A stretch of DNA of 64,000 bases from Amycolatopsis sp. FBCC-B4732 (GCF_023008405.1 NZ_CP095376.1:6862501-6926500), one strand, 5' to 3'. Positions 28,096 to 36,936 are shown, counted from the stretch's first letter. The notes: a model not told the origin generated them from the sequence alone. Numbers and translations: made by a program.

Positions 28096-29217
28096 TCACC
28101 CCGTCGGCCGGTAGAACCCGATGAACGACTGCCCGGCGTTCGTGGTGCGGATCTTGCTGATCTGCACCGGATCCCCCGCCTCGACCATCTGGCCGTCGCC
28201 GATCACCATCGCCACGTGGCCGGACCACACGACGAGGTCGCCGGGCAGGAGCTGGTCGATCGAAGGCACCTCGGCGCCGACCGTCTGCTGCGCCGCCGTC
28301 CGCGGCAGCTGCAGGCCCGCGTCCTGGTACGACGTCATGGTCAGCCCGCTGCAGTCGAGGCCCTGGCCGCGCGCGGTGCCGCCCCAGACGTACGGCACGC
28401 CGAGCTGCGAAAGGGCGTTGCGCACGGCCTTCGCCGCCGTCTCGTTCGGCGCCATGACCTGCTTGCCGCCGGGGAGGTTGATCGCGACGCCGGAGCCGGG
28501 CTGCGGCGGGATCGCGACCGGCAGCCGGGGCTTGTGCACGGCACCGCCGCCACCGCCGCCGCCTCCCCCACCGCCGCCGTCCGAGCCGCCGCCGGAGTAG
28601 CCGCTGTCGCTGTTGAACGACGACCCGACCTTCGTCGACGACGCGCTGCTCGACGACGTCGTCTGCTCGCCGCCGCCCAGCCGGGTGCCGATGTCGGTCA
28701 GCTGGGTGATCGTCTGCTCGCTGAAGGTCGCGGCCTGTCCGGTGAGCTGGCTGATCTTCGTCTGCAGCTTCATCAGGACGTCGCGCGACGCGGCGGCGCG
28801 GCTTTCCGGCGGCTGGATCGACTTCACCGCCGCCAGCGCCTTCATCGACGCCGAGATCTCCTTGATGATCTGGTCGCGGACCTGGTCGTTCTTGATCTCG
28901 CCGACGTGCAGCGCCTCGGCGGCCTCGGTGACGGCCTTCTCGATCTCGGCGCTCTCGTCCAGGAGGTCCTGGACCTCTTTTTCGAGGCTCTGCGACGTCG
29001 CGGTCGCCCGGTCGGTCGTCGAACCCGAGCTGGCCGAGGCCAGGTTGACGCGCTGCTCGCCCGCGACGTCGCGGGTGCGGCCCACCGACGTCTGCAGGGC
29101 GTGGTGCGCGTCCCGCGCGCCGCCGATCGCGGCCGGGTCGTGGCGCACCTTGTCGGCGAACTGGTTCGTGGTGTCCAGGCCGTGCCGGACGAGCTGGTCG
29201 GCGTGGTGCTCGGTCAC
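28096..29217 (-). CDS. NlpC/P60 peptidoglycan endopeptidase with N-terminal helical domain
   Basis: 373 residues. The first ~200 residues are helical (TRDVAGEQRVN..., VQDLLDESAEIEKAVTEAAEALHVG), similar to DUF4226-type domains of mycobacterial ESX-associated proteins. A Ser/Gly-rich linker with a 10-Gly tract separates the C-terminal NlpC/P60 domain: NALSQLGVPYVWGG, catalytic Cys in GLDCSGL (~288), His in GHVAMV (~334), and VEAG. No signal peptide is present, so export would need a type VII-like route or the protein acts otherwise. GTGA overlap with the WXG-like gene upstream. Confidence 0.8.
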   Translation of the reverse strand: MTEHHADQLVRHGLDTTNQFADKVRHDPAAIGGARDAHHALQTSVGRTRDVAGEQRVNLASASSGSTTDRATATSQSLEKEVQDLLDESAEIEKAVTEAAEALHVGEIKNDQVRDQIIKEISASMKALAAVKSIQPPESRAAASRDVLMKLQTKISQLTGQAATFSEQTITQLTDIGTRLGGGEQTTSSSSASSTKVGSSFNSDSGYSGGGSDGGGGGGGGGGGGAVHKPRLPVAIPPQPGSGVAINLPGGKQVMAPNETAAKAVRNALSQLGVPYVWGGTARGQGLDCSGLTMTSYQDAGLQLPRTAAQQTVGAEVPSIDQLLPGDLVVWSGHVAMVIGDGQMVEAGDPVQISKIRTTNAGQSFIGFYRPTG

Positions 29218-29564
29218 GCGGGGCCCTGCCCGAGCTCGGTCCCGAGTCGCCGCACGACGTCGCCGTGCTCGGCTTCGACCGCCGCGTAGTTGCGATCGGT
29301 CTGCCGGGCGGCCTCGCCGACCTGGCGCCAGCCGCCGCCGACGCGGTGCATCCGCTCCTGCAGCGCGCGCATCCGGCCGCTGTAGGCCCCGGAGAACCCG
29401 GACTCACCGCCCATTTCCGAGAAGCCGTGACCGCCGAGCGTCACGTGCGGGCCGACGTGCTTGTCGGCCGCACCCTTGACGTCATCACCGAGCGGGTCGA
29501 CTTCGCGCGCGTACCGCGTGTACGCGCCGTCGTCGACGTGAAACCCCGAATGCGAACCGTCCAC
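29214..29564 (-). CDS. WXG100-like small helical protein
   Basis: 116 residues, GTG start with GGGAGGG upstream. Helical, with a central GFSGAYSGRMRALQERMHRVGGGWRQVGEAARQTDRNYAAVEAEH; GGW in the middle of two helices is reminiscent of the WXG hinge. ESX secretion substrates are of this size and often sit first in such operons. The YxxxD/E secretion signal may be YAAVE. Function in secretion is inferred. Confidence 0.6.
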   Translation of the reverse strand: MDGSHSGFHVDDGAYTRYAREVDPLGDDVKGAADKHVGPHVTLGGHGFSEMGGESGFSGAYSGRMRALQERMHRVGGGWRQVGEAARQTDRNYAAVEAEHGDVVRRLGTELGQGPA

Positions 29565-29676
29565 TGGCCCTCCCTGTCACCAGGGGTGCGACGTGCGCAC
29601 GCGACCCCCGGTTCCCCTTGCTGCGGGATTCAGCCTAGTCGACGTTCCGTGCCCGCGTGGGCGAATTGCCCCGGGG

Positions 29677-30486
29677 TCAGCCGGTGACCTTCTTGAGCCA
29701 GTCGGGGTCCTGCCAGGACACGATCGAGCCGTTCGCGGTGACCGTCGGCGTGCCGAAGCCGCTCTGGCCGCCACCGAAGTCCTGCGCCAGCTTCGGGTCC
29801 TTCTCGATCTGCTGGAACGCGCTGTCGAGCTGCTCGTCGTACGTCCCCGCGTTGACCGTCTGCGCGAACGCCGGATCGGTGATGCCGACGTTCTTGCCGA
29901 GCTCGATCAGCTGCGCCTTGTCGTAGCCGCGCTTGCCCTCCTCGGGCTGGTTCGCGAACAGGGCGTCGTGGAACTGGACGAACTTGCCGGCGTCGGCCGC
30001 GGCCAGTGCCGCGTTCGCCGAGTCGAGGGAGTAGCCGGGCGGGCTCGAGCGCTGGTTCAGCAGCGGCACCATGTGGTAGCGGACCTGCAGCTTGCCGTCG
30101 TTGACGGCCTGCTCGACCTGGCCCTTGTACTGCTTCTCGAACTCGCCGCAGATCGGGCAGAGGAAGTCGGCGTAAACGTCGATAGAGGCTTTGGCGCCGG
30201 CCTTGCCGACGGTGACGACCACACCGTCACGCTTTTGGGTGACATCGGCGGCGAGCGAACTGGTCGTCTCGCCGGCGCCGATGATCTGGCCCTCGGTCTT
30301 GTTCCGGTCCGAGATCGTCCAGATCACGCCGCCGATCACGAGCGCGGCCACGACGACCACGGCGGCGATCCCGATGATCCACTTCCGCTTGTCCCCGGAC
30401 GCGCCCCTGGCCTGGGCCACCGCCTTGGCTCCCCCGGCCTGCGCGGCCTGACGACGCTTCCGAGCGGTCCGCTCAGCTCCACCCAC
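29677..30486 (-). CDS. Membrane-anchored DsbA-type thiol-disulfide oxidoreductase
   Basis: 269 residues, GTG start. Basic N-terminus, one membrane helix (WIIGIAAVVVVAALVIGGVIWTI), then a thioredoxin-like domain with CPIC active site in YADFLCPICGEFEKQY and a helical insert. cis-Pro lies in FGTPTVTANG. It folds or reduces exported proteins. The MauE/DoxX-type membrane gene 6 bp upstream probably supplies its redox partner. Confidence 0.9.
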   Translation of the reverse strand: MGGAERTARKRRQAAQAGGAKAVAQARGASGDKRKWIIGIAAVVVVAALVIGGVIWTISDRNKTEGQIIGAGETTSSLAADVTQKRDGVVVTVGKAGAKASIDVYADFLCPICGEFEKQYKGQVEQAVNDGKLQVRYHMVPLLNQRSSPPGYSLDSANAALAAADAGKFVQFHDALFANQPEEGKRGYDKAQLIELGKNVGITDPAFAQTVNAGTYDEQLDSAFQQIEKDPKLAQDFGGGQSGFGTPTVTANGSIVSWQDPDWLKKVTG

Positions 30487-30492
30487 TGTGTA

Positions 30493-31020
30493 TCAATTCC
30501 CTTCCGCGATACCCGAGTAGTCGGACCTGGGCTCGGTGGAGTTCCCGCGACCTCGCGCCAGCCAGCTGTCGACCGACAGCCAGGTGCGCGGCCGCGCCAG
30601 CAGCCACCCGGCGAGCAGCGCGAATCCGGAGTCGCGGAGGATCTCCTGCGGGTACTCGGTCTGCCCCGCCGCCACCTGGCCGCCGCCGCCGAAGCACCCG
30701 CAGTCGATGCTCAGCCCGCGCGCCCAGGACTGGGCGATGCCGGCGATGAGCACGACGAGCAGCACCAGCGCGGCGCCCGCGGCCCACCGGGTCGCCAGGC
30801 CCGCGAGCAGGAACAGCCCGAGCACGAGTTCGACGAGCGGCAGCGCGATGGCCACCACGTTTTCGAGTGCGTCCGGGAGCAGGTCGTACGCCTGCACGGC
30901 GATCAGTGTCTGCCCCGGATCCGCCAGCTTCAGCGCACCCGAAACGAGCCAGACGGCAGCCAGCCCGAGCCGGGCGAGCGTGCCGACGGCGTCCAGCACG
31001 GGTTGGGACGGTCGCACCAC
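30493..31020 (-). CDS. MauE/DoxX family redox membrane protein
   Basis: 175 residues, GTG start, four membrane helices (ARLGLAAVWLVSGALKL ... VVAIALPLVELVLGLFLLAGLA ... AALVLLVVLIAGIAQSWA). A CGCFGGGG motif after helix 3 offers two cysteines for electron transfer, as in MauE/DoxX proteins that reoxidise DsbA-like partners. Directly precedes the DsbA gene in an operon. Confidence 0.85.
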   Translation of the reverse strand: MVRPSQPVLDAVGTLARLGLAAVWLVSGALKLADPGQTLIAVQAYDLLPDALENVVAIALPLVELVLGLFLLAGLATRWAAGAALVLLVVLIAGIAQSWARGLSIDCGCFGGGGQVAAGQTEYPQEILRDSGFALLAGWLLARPRTWLSVDSWLARGRGNSTEPRSDYSGIAEGN

Positions 31021-31087
31021 GCACTTAGGCTAACGGGAGGACCTGAGAACTTCGTGAGGGCAGGGCAGCGGCGGAGGGAGCGGCTGG

Positions 31088-31918
31088 ATGCGGTGGCGCA
31101 CGCTCCTCGCTTCGGCGTTGTTGCTGGTCACGGCGTCGGCGTGCGGGCCGGCGAGCGTTTCGCCCGGCGACTCGCTGGTCACCCGTGCGAGTGCCACGGA
31201 TCACCTGACCATCGGCATCCGGTTCGACGCGCCGGGCCTCTCGGAGCACACCGTGGACGGCCGGTTCGTCGGGTTCGACGTCGACGTCGCGACTTTCGTC
31301 GCCTCGGAACTCGGGGTCGCGGCGAAGGACATCACCTGGCGCGAAACGACGCCGGCGACGCGGGAAACGGACCTCACCTCCGGTGCGGTCGACCTGGTCG
31401 TGGCCACCTATTCGATCACCGACAAGCGCAAGCAGGTCGTCTCGTTCGCCGGGCCGTACTTCACCACCGGCCAGGACCTGCTGGTGCGCCGGACGTCGGC
31501 CGACATCACCGGGCCGGAGGCGCTCAACGGGCGGCGGCTGTGCTCGGTCACCGGGTCGACGCCGGCCCAGCAGGTGAAGGACAAGTTCGCCCAGGCCGTC
31601 CAGCTGGTCGAGTACCCGCGGTACTCCGACTGCGTGACGGCGCTGCTGGCCGGCCAGATCGACGCGGTCACCACGGACGCGGTGATCCTCGCCGGGTACG
31701 TGACCCGCGACCCGGAGCTGCTGAAGATCGTCGGGAAGCCGTTCTCGGCGGAGAACTACGGCGTCGGCCTGCGCAAGGGCGACACCCAGGGCGTCAACGC
31801 GGTCGACGACGCGATCCGCAAGATGATCTCCTCCGGCGAATGGCTCCGCTCGCTCAACGCGAACATCGGGCCGTCCGGTTACCAGCTGCCCCCACCCCCC
31901 GAGGTCACCGCGAAGTGA
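31088..31918 (+). CDS. Glutamate/amino-acid-binding lipoprotein (SBP family 3)
   Basis: 276 residues. Lipobox TASAC (cysteine at ~19) after a short signal peptide. Family 3 periplasmic binding protein: LTIGIRFDAPGLSEHTVDGRFVGFDVDVATFVASELG, AVDLVVATYSITDKRK, VSFAGPYFTTGQDLLV, DAVTTDAVILAGY. Resembles GluB of glutamate ABC importers but no permease genes follow; the helicase gene starts in a GTGA overlap. Confidence 0.85.
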   Translation: MRWRTLLASALLLVTASACGPASVSPGDSLVTRASATDHLTIGIRFDAPGLSEHTVDGRFVGFDVDVATFVASELGVAAKDITWRETTPATRETDLTSGAVDLVVATYSITDKRKQVVSFAGPYFTTGQDLLVRRTSADITGPEALNGRRLCSVTGSTPAQQVKDKFAQAVQLVEYPRYSDCVTALLAGQIDAVTTDAVILAGYVTRDPELLKIVGKPFSAENYGVGLRKGDTQGVNAVDDAIRKMISSGEWLRSLNANIGPSGYQLPPPPEVTAK

Positions 31919-34299
31919 AACTGCCCGACCTGCCGGTCCGCGCGGTCCTGCCCGACGTGCTTTCCGCACTGGACGCCCACGGCACCGCGGTCCTCGTCGC
32001 GCCGCCCGGCACGGGGAAGACGACGCTGGTCCCGCTCGCACTGGCCGAAGCGGGCGGCCGGGTCGTCGTCGCGGAGCCGCGGCGCCTGGCGGCCCGTGCC
32101 GCGGCGGCGCGGATGGCCGCGCTGCTGGGCGAACCGGTCGGCGAGACCGTCGGCTACGCCGTGCGCGGCGACCGGAAGGTGTCCGCGCGCACGCGCGTCG
32201 AGGTCGTGACGTCGGGCCTGCTGGTGCGGCGGGTGCAGGGCGATCCGGAGCTGCCGGGCGTGTCGGCGGTGCTGCTCGACGAGTGCCACGAGCGGCACCT
32301 GGACGCGGACCTGCTGCTGGCGCTGCTCCTGGACGTCCGCGCCGGGCTGCGCGACGACCTCCGCCTGCTGGCGACGTCGGCGACGGTCGCGGCCGGGCGG
32401 CTGTCGGCGCTGCTCGGGGACGCGCCGGTGGTCACGGCCGAAGCGCGGACCTACCCGGTGGAGTTCTCGTACCTGCCACCGGCGCGGGGCGAGCGCGTCG
32501 AGGCCTGCGTCGCCCGGGCGGTGCGGACGGCGTTGTCGTCGGGCGAGGGGGACGTGCTCGCTTTCCTTCCCGGCGCGGGGGAGATCGCGCGTACGTCGGG
32601 ACTTCTGCGATTGTCCGAATCGGACACTGTAGACGTGCTGCCGCTGCACGGCCGGTTGTCCGCGGCGCACCAGGACGACGCGCTGCGGCCGCGTGGCCGC
32701 CGGCGGGTGGTGCTGGCGACGGCGGTGGCCGAGTCGAGCCTGACCGTCCCGGGCGTGCGCGCGGTGGTGGACTCGGGACTGGCGCGCGTGCCGCGGGTCG
32801 ATCACCGGCGCGGGCTGCCCGGCCTCGCGACGGTCCGCGTGTCGGCGGCGGTCGCGACGCAGCGCTCGGGCCGCGCGGGCCGCGAGGGGCCCGGGCGGGC
32901 GTACCGCTGCTGGGCGGAGAACGAACAGTCGCTGCTGCCCGCGTACCCGGAGCCGGAGATCCGCACGGCGGAGCTGGCGCGGCTGGCGCTGGAGCTGGCG
33001 TGCTGGTCGACGCCGGACGGCAGCGGCCTGGCCTGGTGGGACCCGCCGGGCGAGGGCGCGCTGGCGGCGGGCCGGGCGCTGCTGGCGACGCTGGGCGCGA
33101 CGGCCGACGGCGTCGTGACCCCGCGCGGGCGGCGGATGGCGGAGCTGGGCCTGCACCCGCGGCTGGCCCGGGCATTGCTGGACGGTGCTTCGGCGGTCGG
33201 CGCCCGGAACGCGGCGGAAGTGGTGGCCCTGCTGGATTCGGGCGGCACGCTGACCGACGTCGAGGCCGAGCTGCGCCGGCTGCGAAGCGCGAACGACGAC
33301 GCCTCGCGCCGCTGGAAACGGGAGGCGCAACGGCTTTCCAAGCTCGTGACCGGCGCCGGGAAACCGGATCCGGCGCTGGTCGTCGCGCTCGCGCACCCCG
33401 AGCGGCTCGCCCGGCGGCGGCCCGGCGGTGCGCCCGTCTACCTGATGGCCGGCGGCACCGCGGCCGAACTCCCGCCGGGCAGCGGCCTCGACGCCGAATG
33501 GCTGGCCGTCGCCGAAGCCACCCGCGACCCCGGCCGCGTCCACGGCACGATCCGCCTCGCCGCGGCCGCCGACGAACGCCTCGCCGTCCGCGCCGGCTCG
33601 GTGTCCGAAGTGGACGAGGTCACCTGGGACGGCGACGTCGTCGCCCGCCGCGTCCGCAAGCTCGGCGCGATCACGCTTTCCGAGAAGCCGTTGAAGGACG
33701 CGAACGTCCACGACGCCCTCGTCGCCGGCCTCCGCGCCGAAGGCCTCGGCCTCCTCAAGTGGCGCCCGGACGCGACCCGCCTGCGCGAGCGGCTCGCGTT
33801 CCTCCACCACGTCCTCGGCCCGCCGTGGCCCGCGGTGGACGACGCCGCACTGCTGTCCGATGTGGACAGCTGGCTGGACCTCTCCGCCGCCCGGCGGAAA
33901 GCGGACCTCGCGAACATCGACGCCGGCACCGCCCTCAAGGCCCTCCTCCCCTGGCCGGAGGCGGCGAAGCTGGACGACCTCGCCCCGGACCGCCTGGAAG
34001 TCCCGTCGGGCTCCCACATCCGCGTCGACTACCGCGAAGACCGGCCGGTACTGGCCGTCAAGCTGCAGGAGACGTTCGGCTGGACCGAGACCCCCACGCT
34101 CGCCGGCGTCCCGGTGGTCCTGCACCTGCTCTCCCCGGCCGGCCGCCCGGCCGCCATCACGGCCGACCTGGCCGGCTTCTGGACGACGGGCTACCCGGCG
34201 GTCCGCGCCGACCTGCGCGGCCGCTACCCGAAGCACCCCTGGCCGGAGGACCCCGCGACCGCCGCCCCGACCCGGCACACGTCCCGCCGCCGCGGCTGA
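31915..34299 (+). CDS. hrpB: ATP-dependent RNA helicase HrpB
   Basis: 794 residues from GTG 31915. DEAH/RHA family: Walker A APPGTGKTTLVP, DECH box in LLDECHERH, SATVAAGRL, AVAESSLTVPGVRAVVDSG (motif V), QRSGRAGREGPGRAYRCW (motif VI), then HA2-like and HrpB C-terminal (VPSGSHIRVDYREDRPVLAVKLQETFGWTETP). Length matches the family. Its biological role in actinobacteria is unknown, and the overlap with a binding-protein gene is accidental-looking. Confidence 0.92.
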   Translation: MKLPDLPVRAVLPDVLSALDAHGTAVLVAPPGTGKTTLVPLALAEAGGRVVVAEPRRLAARAAAARMAALLGEPVGETVGYAVRGDRKVSARTRVEVVTSGLLVRRVQGDPELPGVSAVLLDECHERHLDADLLLALLLDVRAGLRDDLRLLATSATVAAGRLSALLGDAPVVTAEARTYPVEFSYLPPARGERVEACVARAVRTALSSGEGDVLAFLPGAGEIARTSGLLRLSESDTVDVLPLHGRLSAAHQDDALRPRGRRRVVLATAVAESSLTVPGVRAVVDSGLARVPRVDHRRGLPGLATVRVSAAVATQRSGRAGREGPGRAYRCWAENEQSLLPAYPEPEIRTAELARLALELACWSTPDGSGLAWWDPPGEGALAAGRALLATLGATADGVVTPRGRRMAELGLHPRLARALLDGASAVGARNAAEVVALLDSGGTLTDVEAELRRLRSANDDASRRWKREAQRLSKLVTGAGKPDPALVVALAHPERLARRRPGGAPVYLMAGGTAAELPPGSGLDAEWLAVAEATRDPGRVHGTIRLAAAADERLAVRAGSVSEVDEVTWDGDVVARRVRKLGAITLSEKPLKDANVHDALVAGLRAEGLGLLKWRPDATRLRERLAFLHHVLGPPWPAVDDAALLSDVDSWLDLSAARRKADLANIDAGTALKALLPWPEAAKLDDLAPDRLEVPSGSHIRVDYREDRPVLAVKLQETFGWTETPTLAGVPVVLHLLSPAGRPAAITADLAGFWTTGYPAVRADLRGRYPKHPWPEDPATAAPTRHTSRRRG

Positions 34300-34319
34300 C
34301 CCCCGCCGAAAGTCGGGGG
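34300..34319 (+). terminator. Weak hairpin after hrpB
   Basis: CCCCCG (34300-34305) pairs with CGGGGG (34314-34319) right after the stop; no T run follows. Confidence 0.35.
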
Positions 34320-34398
34320 CGGCGCGCGACCGACGTCCGATGCTCCCGGCACCCCGGAAACCCCAGACTCCCGGTACAGGCGAACACCGGGAGGAACC

Positions 34399-35313
34399 AT
34401 GATCACGCTTCGCGCACTCACGAAGCGCTACGGAGAAAAGACCGTCGTCGACGCGCTCACGTGCGACGTCGGACCGGGGCGGGTGACGGGGTTCCTCGGC
34501 CCCAACGGCGCCGGGAAGTCGACGACCATGCGGATGACCGTCGGGCTCGACCACCCGCAGCAGGGCGAAGCCCTCGTCGGCGGGCGGCGCTACGCCGAGC
34601 TGCGGCACCCGCTGCGCGAGGTCGGCGCGCTGCTCGACGCCAAGGCCCTGCACCCCGGCCGTAGCGCCGGGAAGCACCTGCTGGCCATGGCGCGCAGCAA
34701 CGGGATCGCGGCTTCGCGGGTCGACGAGGTGCTCGCGACCGTCGGGTTGTCGGACGTCGCGGGCAAGCGCGCCGGCCAGTTCTCGCTCGGCATGGGGCAG
34801 CGGCTCGGCATCGCGGGCGCGCTGCTCGGCGACCCCGGCGTGCTGCTGTTCGACGAGCCGGTCAACGGCCTCGACCCGGACGGCGTCCGCTGGGTCCGGC
34901 AGCTGATGCGGTCGCTCGCGGCCGAGGGGCGGACGGTGTTCGTCTCCAGCCACCTGATGAGCGAGATGCAGCTGACCGCGGACCACCTGGTGGTGATCGG
35001 CAAGGGCAAGCTGCTGGCCGACGCCCCGGTCGCGGAGTTCATCGCGGGCAACTCCCGCACGACGGTCTCGGTGCGCGTCCCGGCCCCGGCCGAACTCACG
35101 ACCTTGGACGCCCGGCTGCGCGCCGAGGGCGGCCTGACCCACCCCGGCGAGCCGGACGAGCTGGTGGTGGACGGCGTCGACGTCACCCGCGTCGGCGACC
35201 TGGCGCACGAACTGGGGATCCGCCTGCACGGCCTCGCCGAACGGACGGCGTCGCTCGAGCAGGCGTACATGGAACTGACCGCTTCTTCGGTGGAATACGG
35301 GGTGTCGGCATGA
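34399..35313 (+). CDS. ABC transporter ATP-binding protein
   Basis: 304 residues. Walker A FLGPNGAGKSTTMRM, signature FSLGMGQRLGIAGALLG, Walker B VLLFDEPVNGLDPDG, H-loop in SSHLMSEM. Length and the extra C-terminal domain (~residues 215-300) suit the drug/antimicrobial exporter class. RBS GGGAGGAACC precedes the ATG. Its stop overlaps the permease ATG (ATGA). Confidence 0.92.
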   Translation: MITLRALTKRYGEKTVVDALTCDVGPGRVTGFLGPNGAGKSTTMRMTVGLDHPQQGEALVGGRRYAELRHPLREVGALLDAKALHPGRSAGKHLLAMARSNGIAASRVDEVLATVGLSDVAGKRAGQFSLGMGQRLGIAGALLGDPGVLLFDEPVNGLDPDGVRWVRQLMRSLAAEGRTVFVSSHLMSEMQLTADHLVVIGKGKLLADAPVAEFIAGNSRTTVSVRVPAPAELTTLDARLRAEGGLTHPGEPDELVVDGVDVTRVGDLAHELGIRLHGLAERTASLEQAYMELTASSVEYGVSA

Positions 35314-36074
35314 CGACGGCGGTGCGCGGCGCGGCGGCTTCGGAGTGGACGAAGTTCTGGTCGGTCCGGGCCACGTGGTGGTGCCTGGTCTCGGGAACGG
35401 CCCTGATGCTGGGCTACGCCACGCTGTCGGGAATCGCCCAGCGCTACAACGACGACGCACTGGGGGCGAACACGATCGCCCTCGGCGGCGGCTTCTACCT
35501 GACGCAGTTCGCGGCGATCGCCTTGGCCACACTGTTCGTGACGAGCGAATACACCGGCGCCGGCATCCGTTCGACGCTGCTGTGGACCCCGGTCCGCCCG
35601 CGGGTGGTCGCGGCGAAGGCGGCGGTCCTGCTCCCGGTGCTGTCCGGCTTCGGAGTCGTGCTGGCGTGCGCGGGAATGGCACTGGCCAGTGTGGTGAAGG
35701 ACGGCTACGGCCTGCCGACGTCGTTCGAAGGAGCGTTCACGACGGCCTCGGGCATGGGCGGCTACTTCGCCCTGCTGGGCCTGCTGTGCACGGGCGCCAG
35801 CTGGGCGCTGCGCAGCGCGGCGGGCACGCTGGTGTCGGTGATCGTGCTGCTCATCCCGCTGCCGCTGATCGTGGCTTCGCTGGGCCTGCCGGAGCTGGTG
35901 CCGTACTTCCCGGGCATCGCCGGCCTGAACGCGATGGTGGAAGCGGGCCACCCCAACCCGATCACGACGACCCCGGCCCCGTACGCCCCTTGGGTGGGCC
36001 TGCTGGTGTGCGCGTGCTGGACGGCAGTGGCGCTGGCGGTGGGGACCGCGGTGCTGCGCCGCCGGGACGCCTGA
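35310..36074 (+). CDS. ABC transporter permease
   Basis: 254 residues with six hydrophobic helices (WWCLVSGTALMLGYATL, FAAIALATLFVTSEY, VVAAKAAVLLPVLSGFGVVLACAG, GYFALLGLLCTGASWAL, LVSVIVLLIPLPLIVASLG, WVGLLVCACWTAVALAVGTAVL). GAGIRSTLLWTPVRPRVVAAK after helix 2 is the loop of ABC-2 type permeases. Forms an exporter with the preceding ATPase. Substrate unknown. Confidence 0.85.
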   Translation: MTTAVRGAAASEWTKFWSVRATWWCLVSGTALMLGYATLSGIAQRYNDDALGANTIALGGGFYLTQFAAIALATLFVTSEYTGAGIRSTLLWTPVRPRVVAAKAAVLLPVLSGFGVVLACAGMALASVVKDGYGLPTSFEGAFTTASGMGGYFALLGLLCTGASWALRSAAGTLVSVIVLLIPLPLIVASLGLPELVPYFPGIAGLNAMVEAGHPNPITTTPAPYAPWVGLLVCACWTAVALAVGTAVLRRRDA

Positions 36075-36084
36075 GCGCGCGCAC

Positions 36085-36121
36085 GAAAAAAGGGAGGACC
36101 CACCGGGTGGTGGGCCCTCCC
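36085..36121 (-). terminator. Rho-independent terminator of a short minus-strand transcript
   Basis: Stem 36092-36104 with 36109-36121, 13 bp with one mismatch, loop GGGT. On the minus strand it is followed by TTTTTT (complement of 36085-36090). The plus side lacks a T run, so orientation is minus, although it may also stop the ABC operon. Confidence 0.75.
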
Positions 36122-36125
36122 TGGT

Positions 36126-36262
36126 TTGGCCAACGAAAGAGGCCAACAAAAGGAGCCGGATCTGCCAGCGATCAGCAAAGCCGCCAGAGACGATGGCGAC
36201 CACGGGATCGACTGCGCATGACAACTCCTTTTGTCGGAACAGGCCGAACCGATCGGCCTTCG
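36126..36262 (-). ncRNA. Candidate structured small transcript around the 15-codon ORF
   Basis: In transcript order: a 7-bp hairpin AGGCCGA/TCGGCCT (36241-36247 with 36253-36259), the ribosome-binding site, the ORF, the downstream complement of the ribosome-binding site (36146-36155), and a TTGGCC/GGCCAA hairpin (36126-36131 with 36141-36146) before the terminator. The -10 candidate TATAGA (36266-36271, minus) has no clear -35. Boundaries are estimated. Confidence 0.4.
36172..36219 (-). CDS. Putative 15-residue leader or small peptide
   Basis: ATG at 36219 with AAGGAG at 36225-36230 (5-base spacing) encodes MRSRSRGRHRLWRLC and a TGA. Very basic, with Trp and terminal Cys. The 10-base sequence containing the ribosome-binding site (36225-36234) is exactly complementary to 36146-36155 beyond the stop, so the mRNA could fold around the ORF. 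Next on the same strand are a short hairpin and a terminator, and no other gene. It resembles actinobacterial leader peptides or a type I toxin mRNA layout, but no function can be assigned. Confidence 0.45.
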   Translation of the reverse strand: MRSRSRGRHRLWRLC

Positions 36263-36267
36263 CTCTC

Positions 36268-36273
36268 TATAAT
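36268..36273 (+). promoter_or_regulatory. Consensus -10 TATAAT, overlapping divergent -10
   Basis: Perfect TATAAT in an otherwise GC-rich region, 46 bp before the GTG at 36319. The same bases read TATAGA/ATTATA on the minus strand, so the element may serve both directions. No good -35 is seen. Confidence 0.45.
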
Positions 36274-36318
36274 CCAGATGCGACGGGCATGGAGGCAAGC
36301 CGAAGAGCGAGCGTTCTT

Positions 36319-36909
36319 GTGTCAACTGCCGAACTGATCCTCGCCGCTGTCACGACGATCATCGGCGGCCTGATCGGGCTCGCGGTCTCGTATTACTTCT
36401 TCCGCGTCGGCGGGGCCGCGAGGCTCAAGGTCGTCACCGGGCTCGACGAGGTCGCCCGCATCGATCCCGCCACCATCGGCGTGCAGGTGAAGATGAAGAT
36501 CGGCACCACCGACATCTCGAACCTGCTGGTCCTCGAGGTCTCCGTGGAGAACCGTGGTGCGAAGGACCTGGTGATCGAGGGCGCGGACGACCCCGCCCAG
36601 CACGACCTCCGCCCACGCATCGAGCTGCCCGAGGGCTTCCGCGCCCTCGCCGATCCGTGGAACCCGGACGGCGCCCGGCCGGAGGCCGACGTCCGGCTCG
36701 CCCGGCAGCTCCGCGATTCCCGTCAGGTTTTTTACGTCCACATCCACCGCCTGGCTCGCGGCGCGACCGTCCGAGCGCGAATAGTCTGCACCCAGAAAGG
36801 TGAGCAGAATTCCGGACAAATTGTGGACACTTCGATGCAGTTCAGCCCCGGCTTCTTCCCCGACGTCGACATCAAACCGGCGGGTTTGCTCGAAAAAGCC
36901 CGCCAGTGA
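36319..36909 (+). CDS. Single-pass membrane protein of unknown function
   Basis: 196 residues from GTG 36319; ATG 36289 would add 10 residues. One N-terminal helix (AELILAAVTTIIGGLIGLAVSYYFF) is followed by a ~165-residue beta-rich domain (VKMKIGTTDISNLLVLEVSVENRGAKDLVIEG ... LPEGFRALADPWNPDG). No catalytic motif is visible. The pattern resembles actinobacterial single-pass proteins with an immunoglobulin-like domain. Monocistronic. Confidence 0.65.
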   Translation: MSTAELILAAVTTIIGGLIGLAVSYYFFRVGGAARLKVVTGLDEVARIDPATIGVQVKMKIGTTDISNLLVLEVSVENRGAKDLVIEGADDPAQHDLRPRIELPEGFRALADPWNPDGARPEADVRLARQLRDSRQVFYVHIHRLARGATVRARIVCTQKGEQNSGQIVDTSMQFSPGFFPDVDIKPAGLLEKARQ

Positions 36910-36936
36910 GAAACTCCCGGACGCGGGCAACCGGAC

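Noticed and set aside
31879..35682. 1267-codon antisense frame over hrpB and the ABC gene
   Set aside because: Low-complexity shadow without a start signal or motif.
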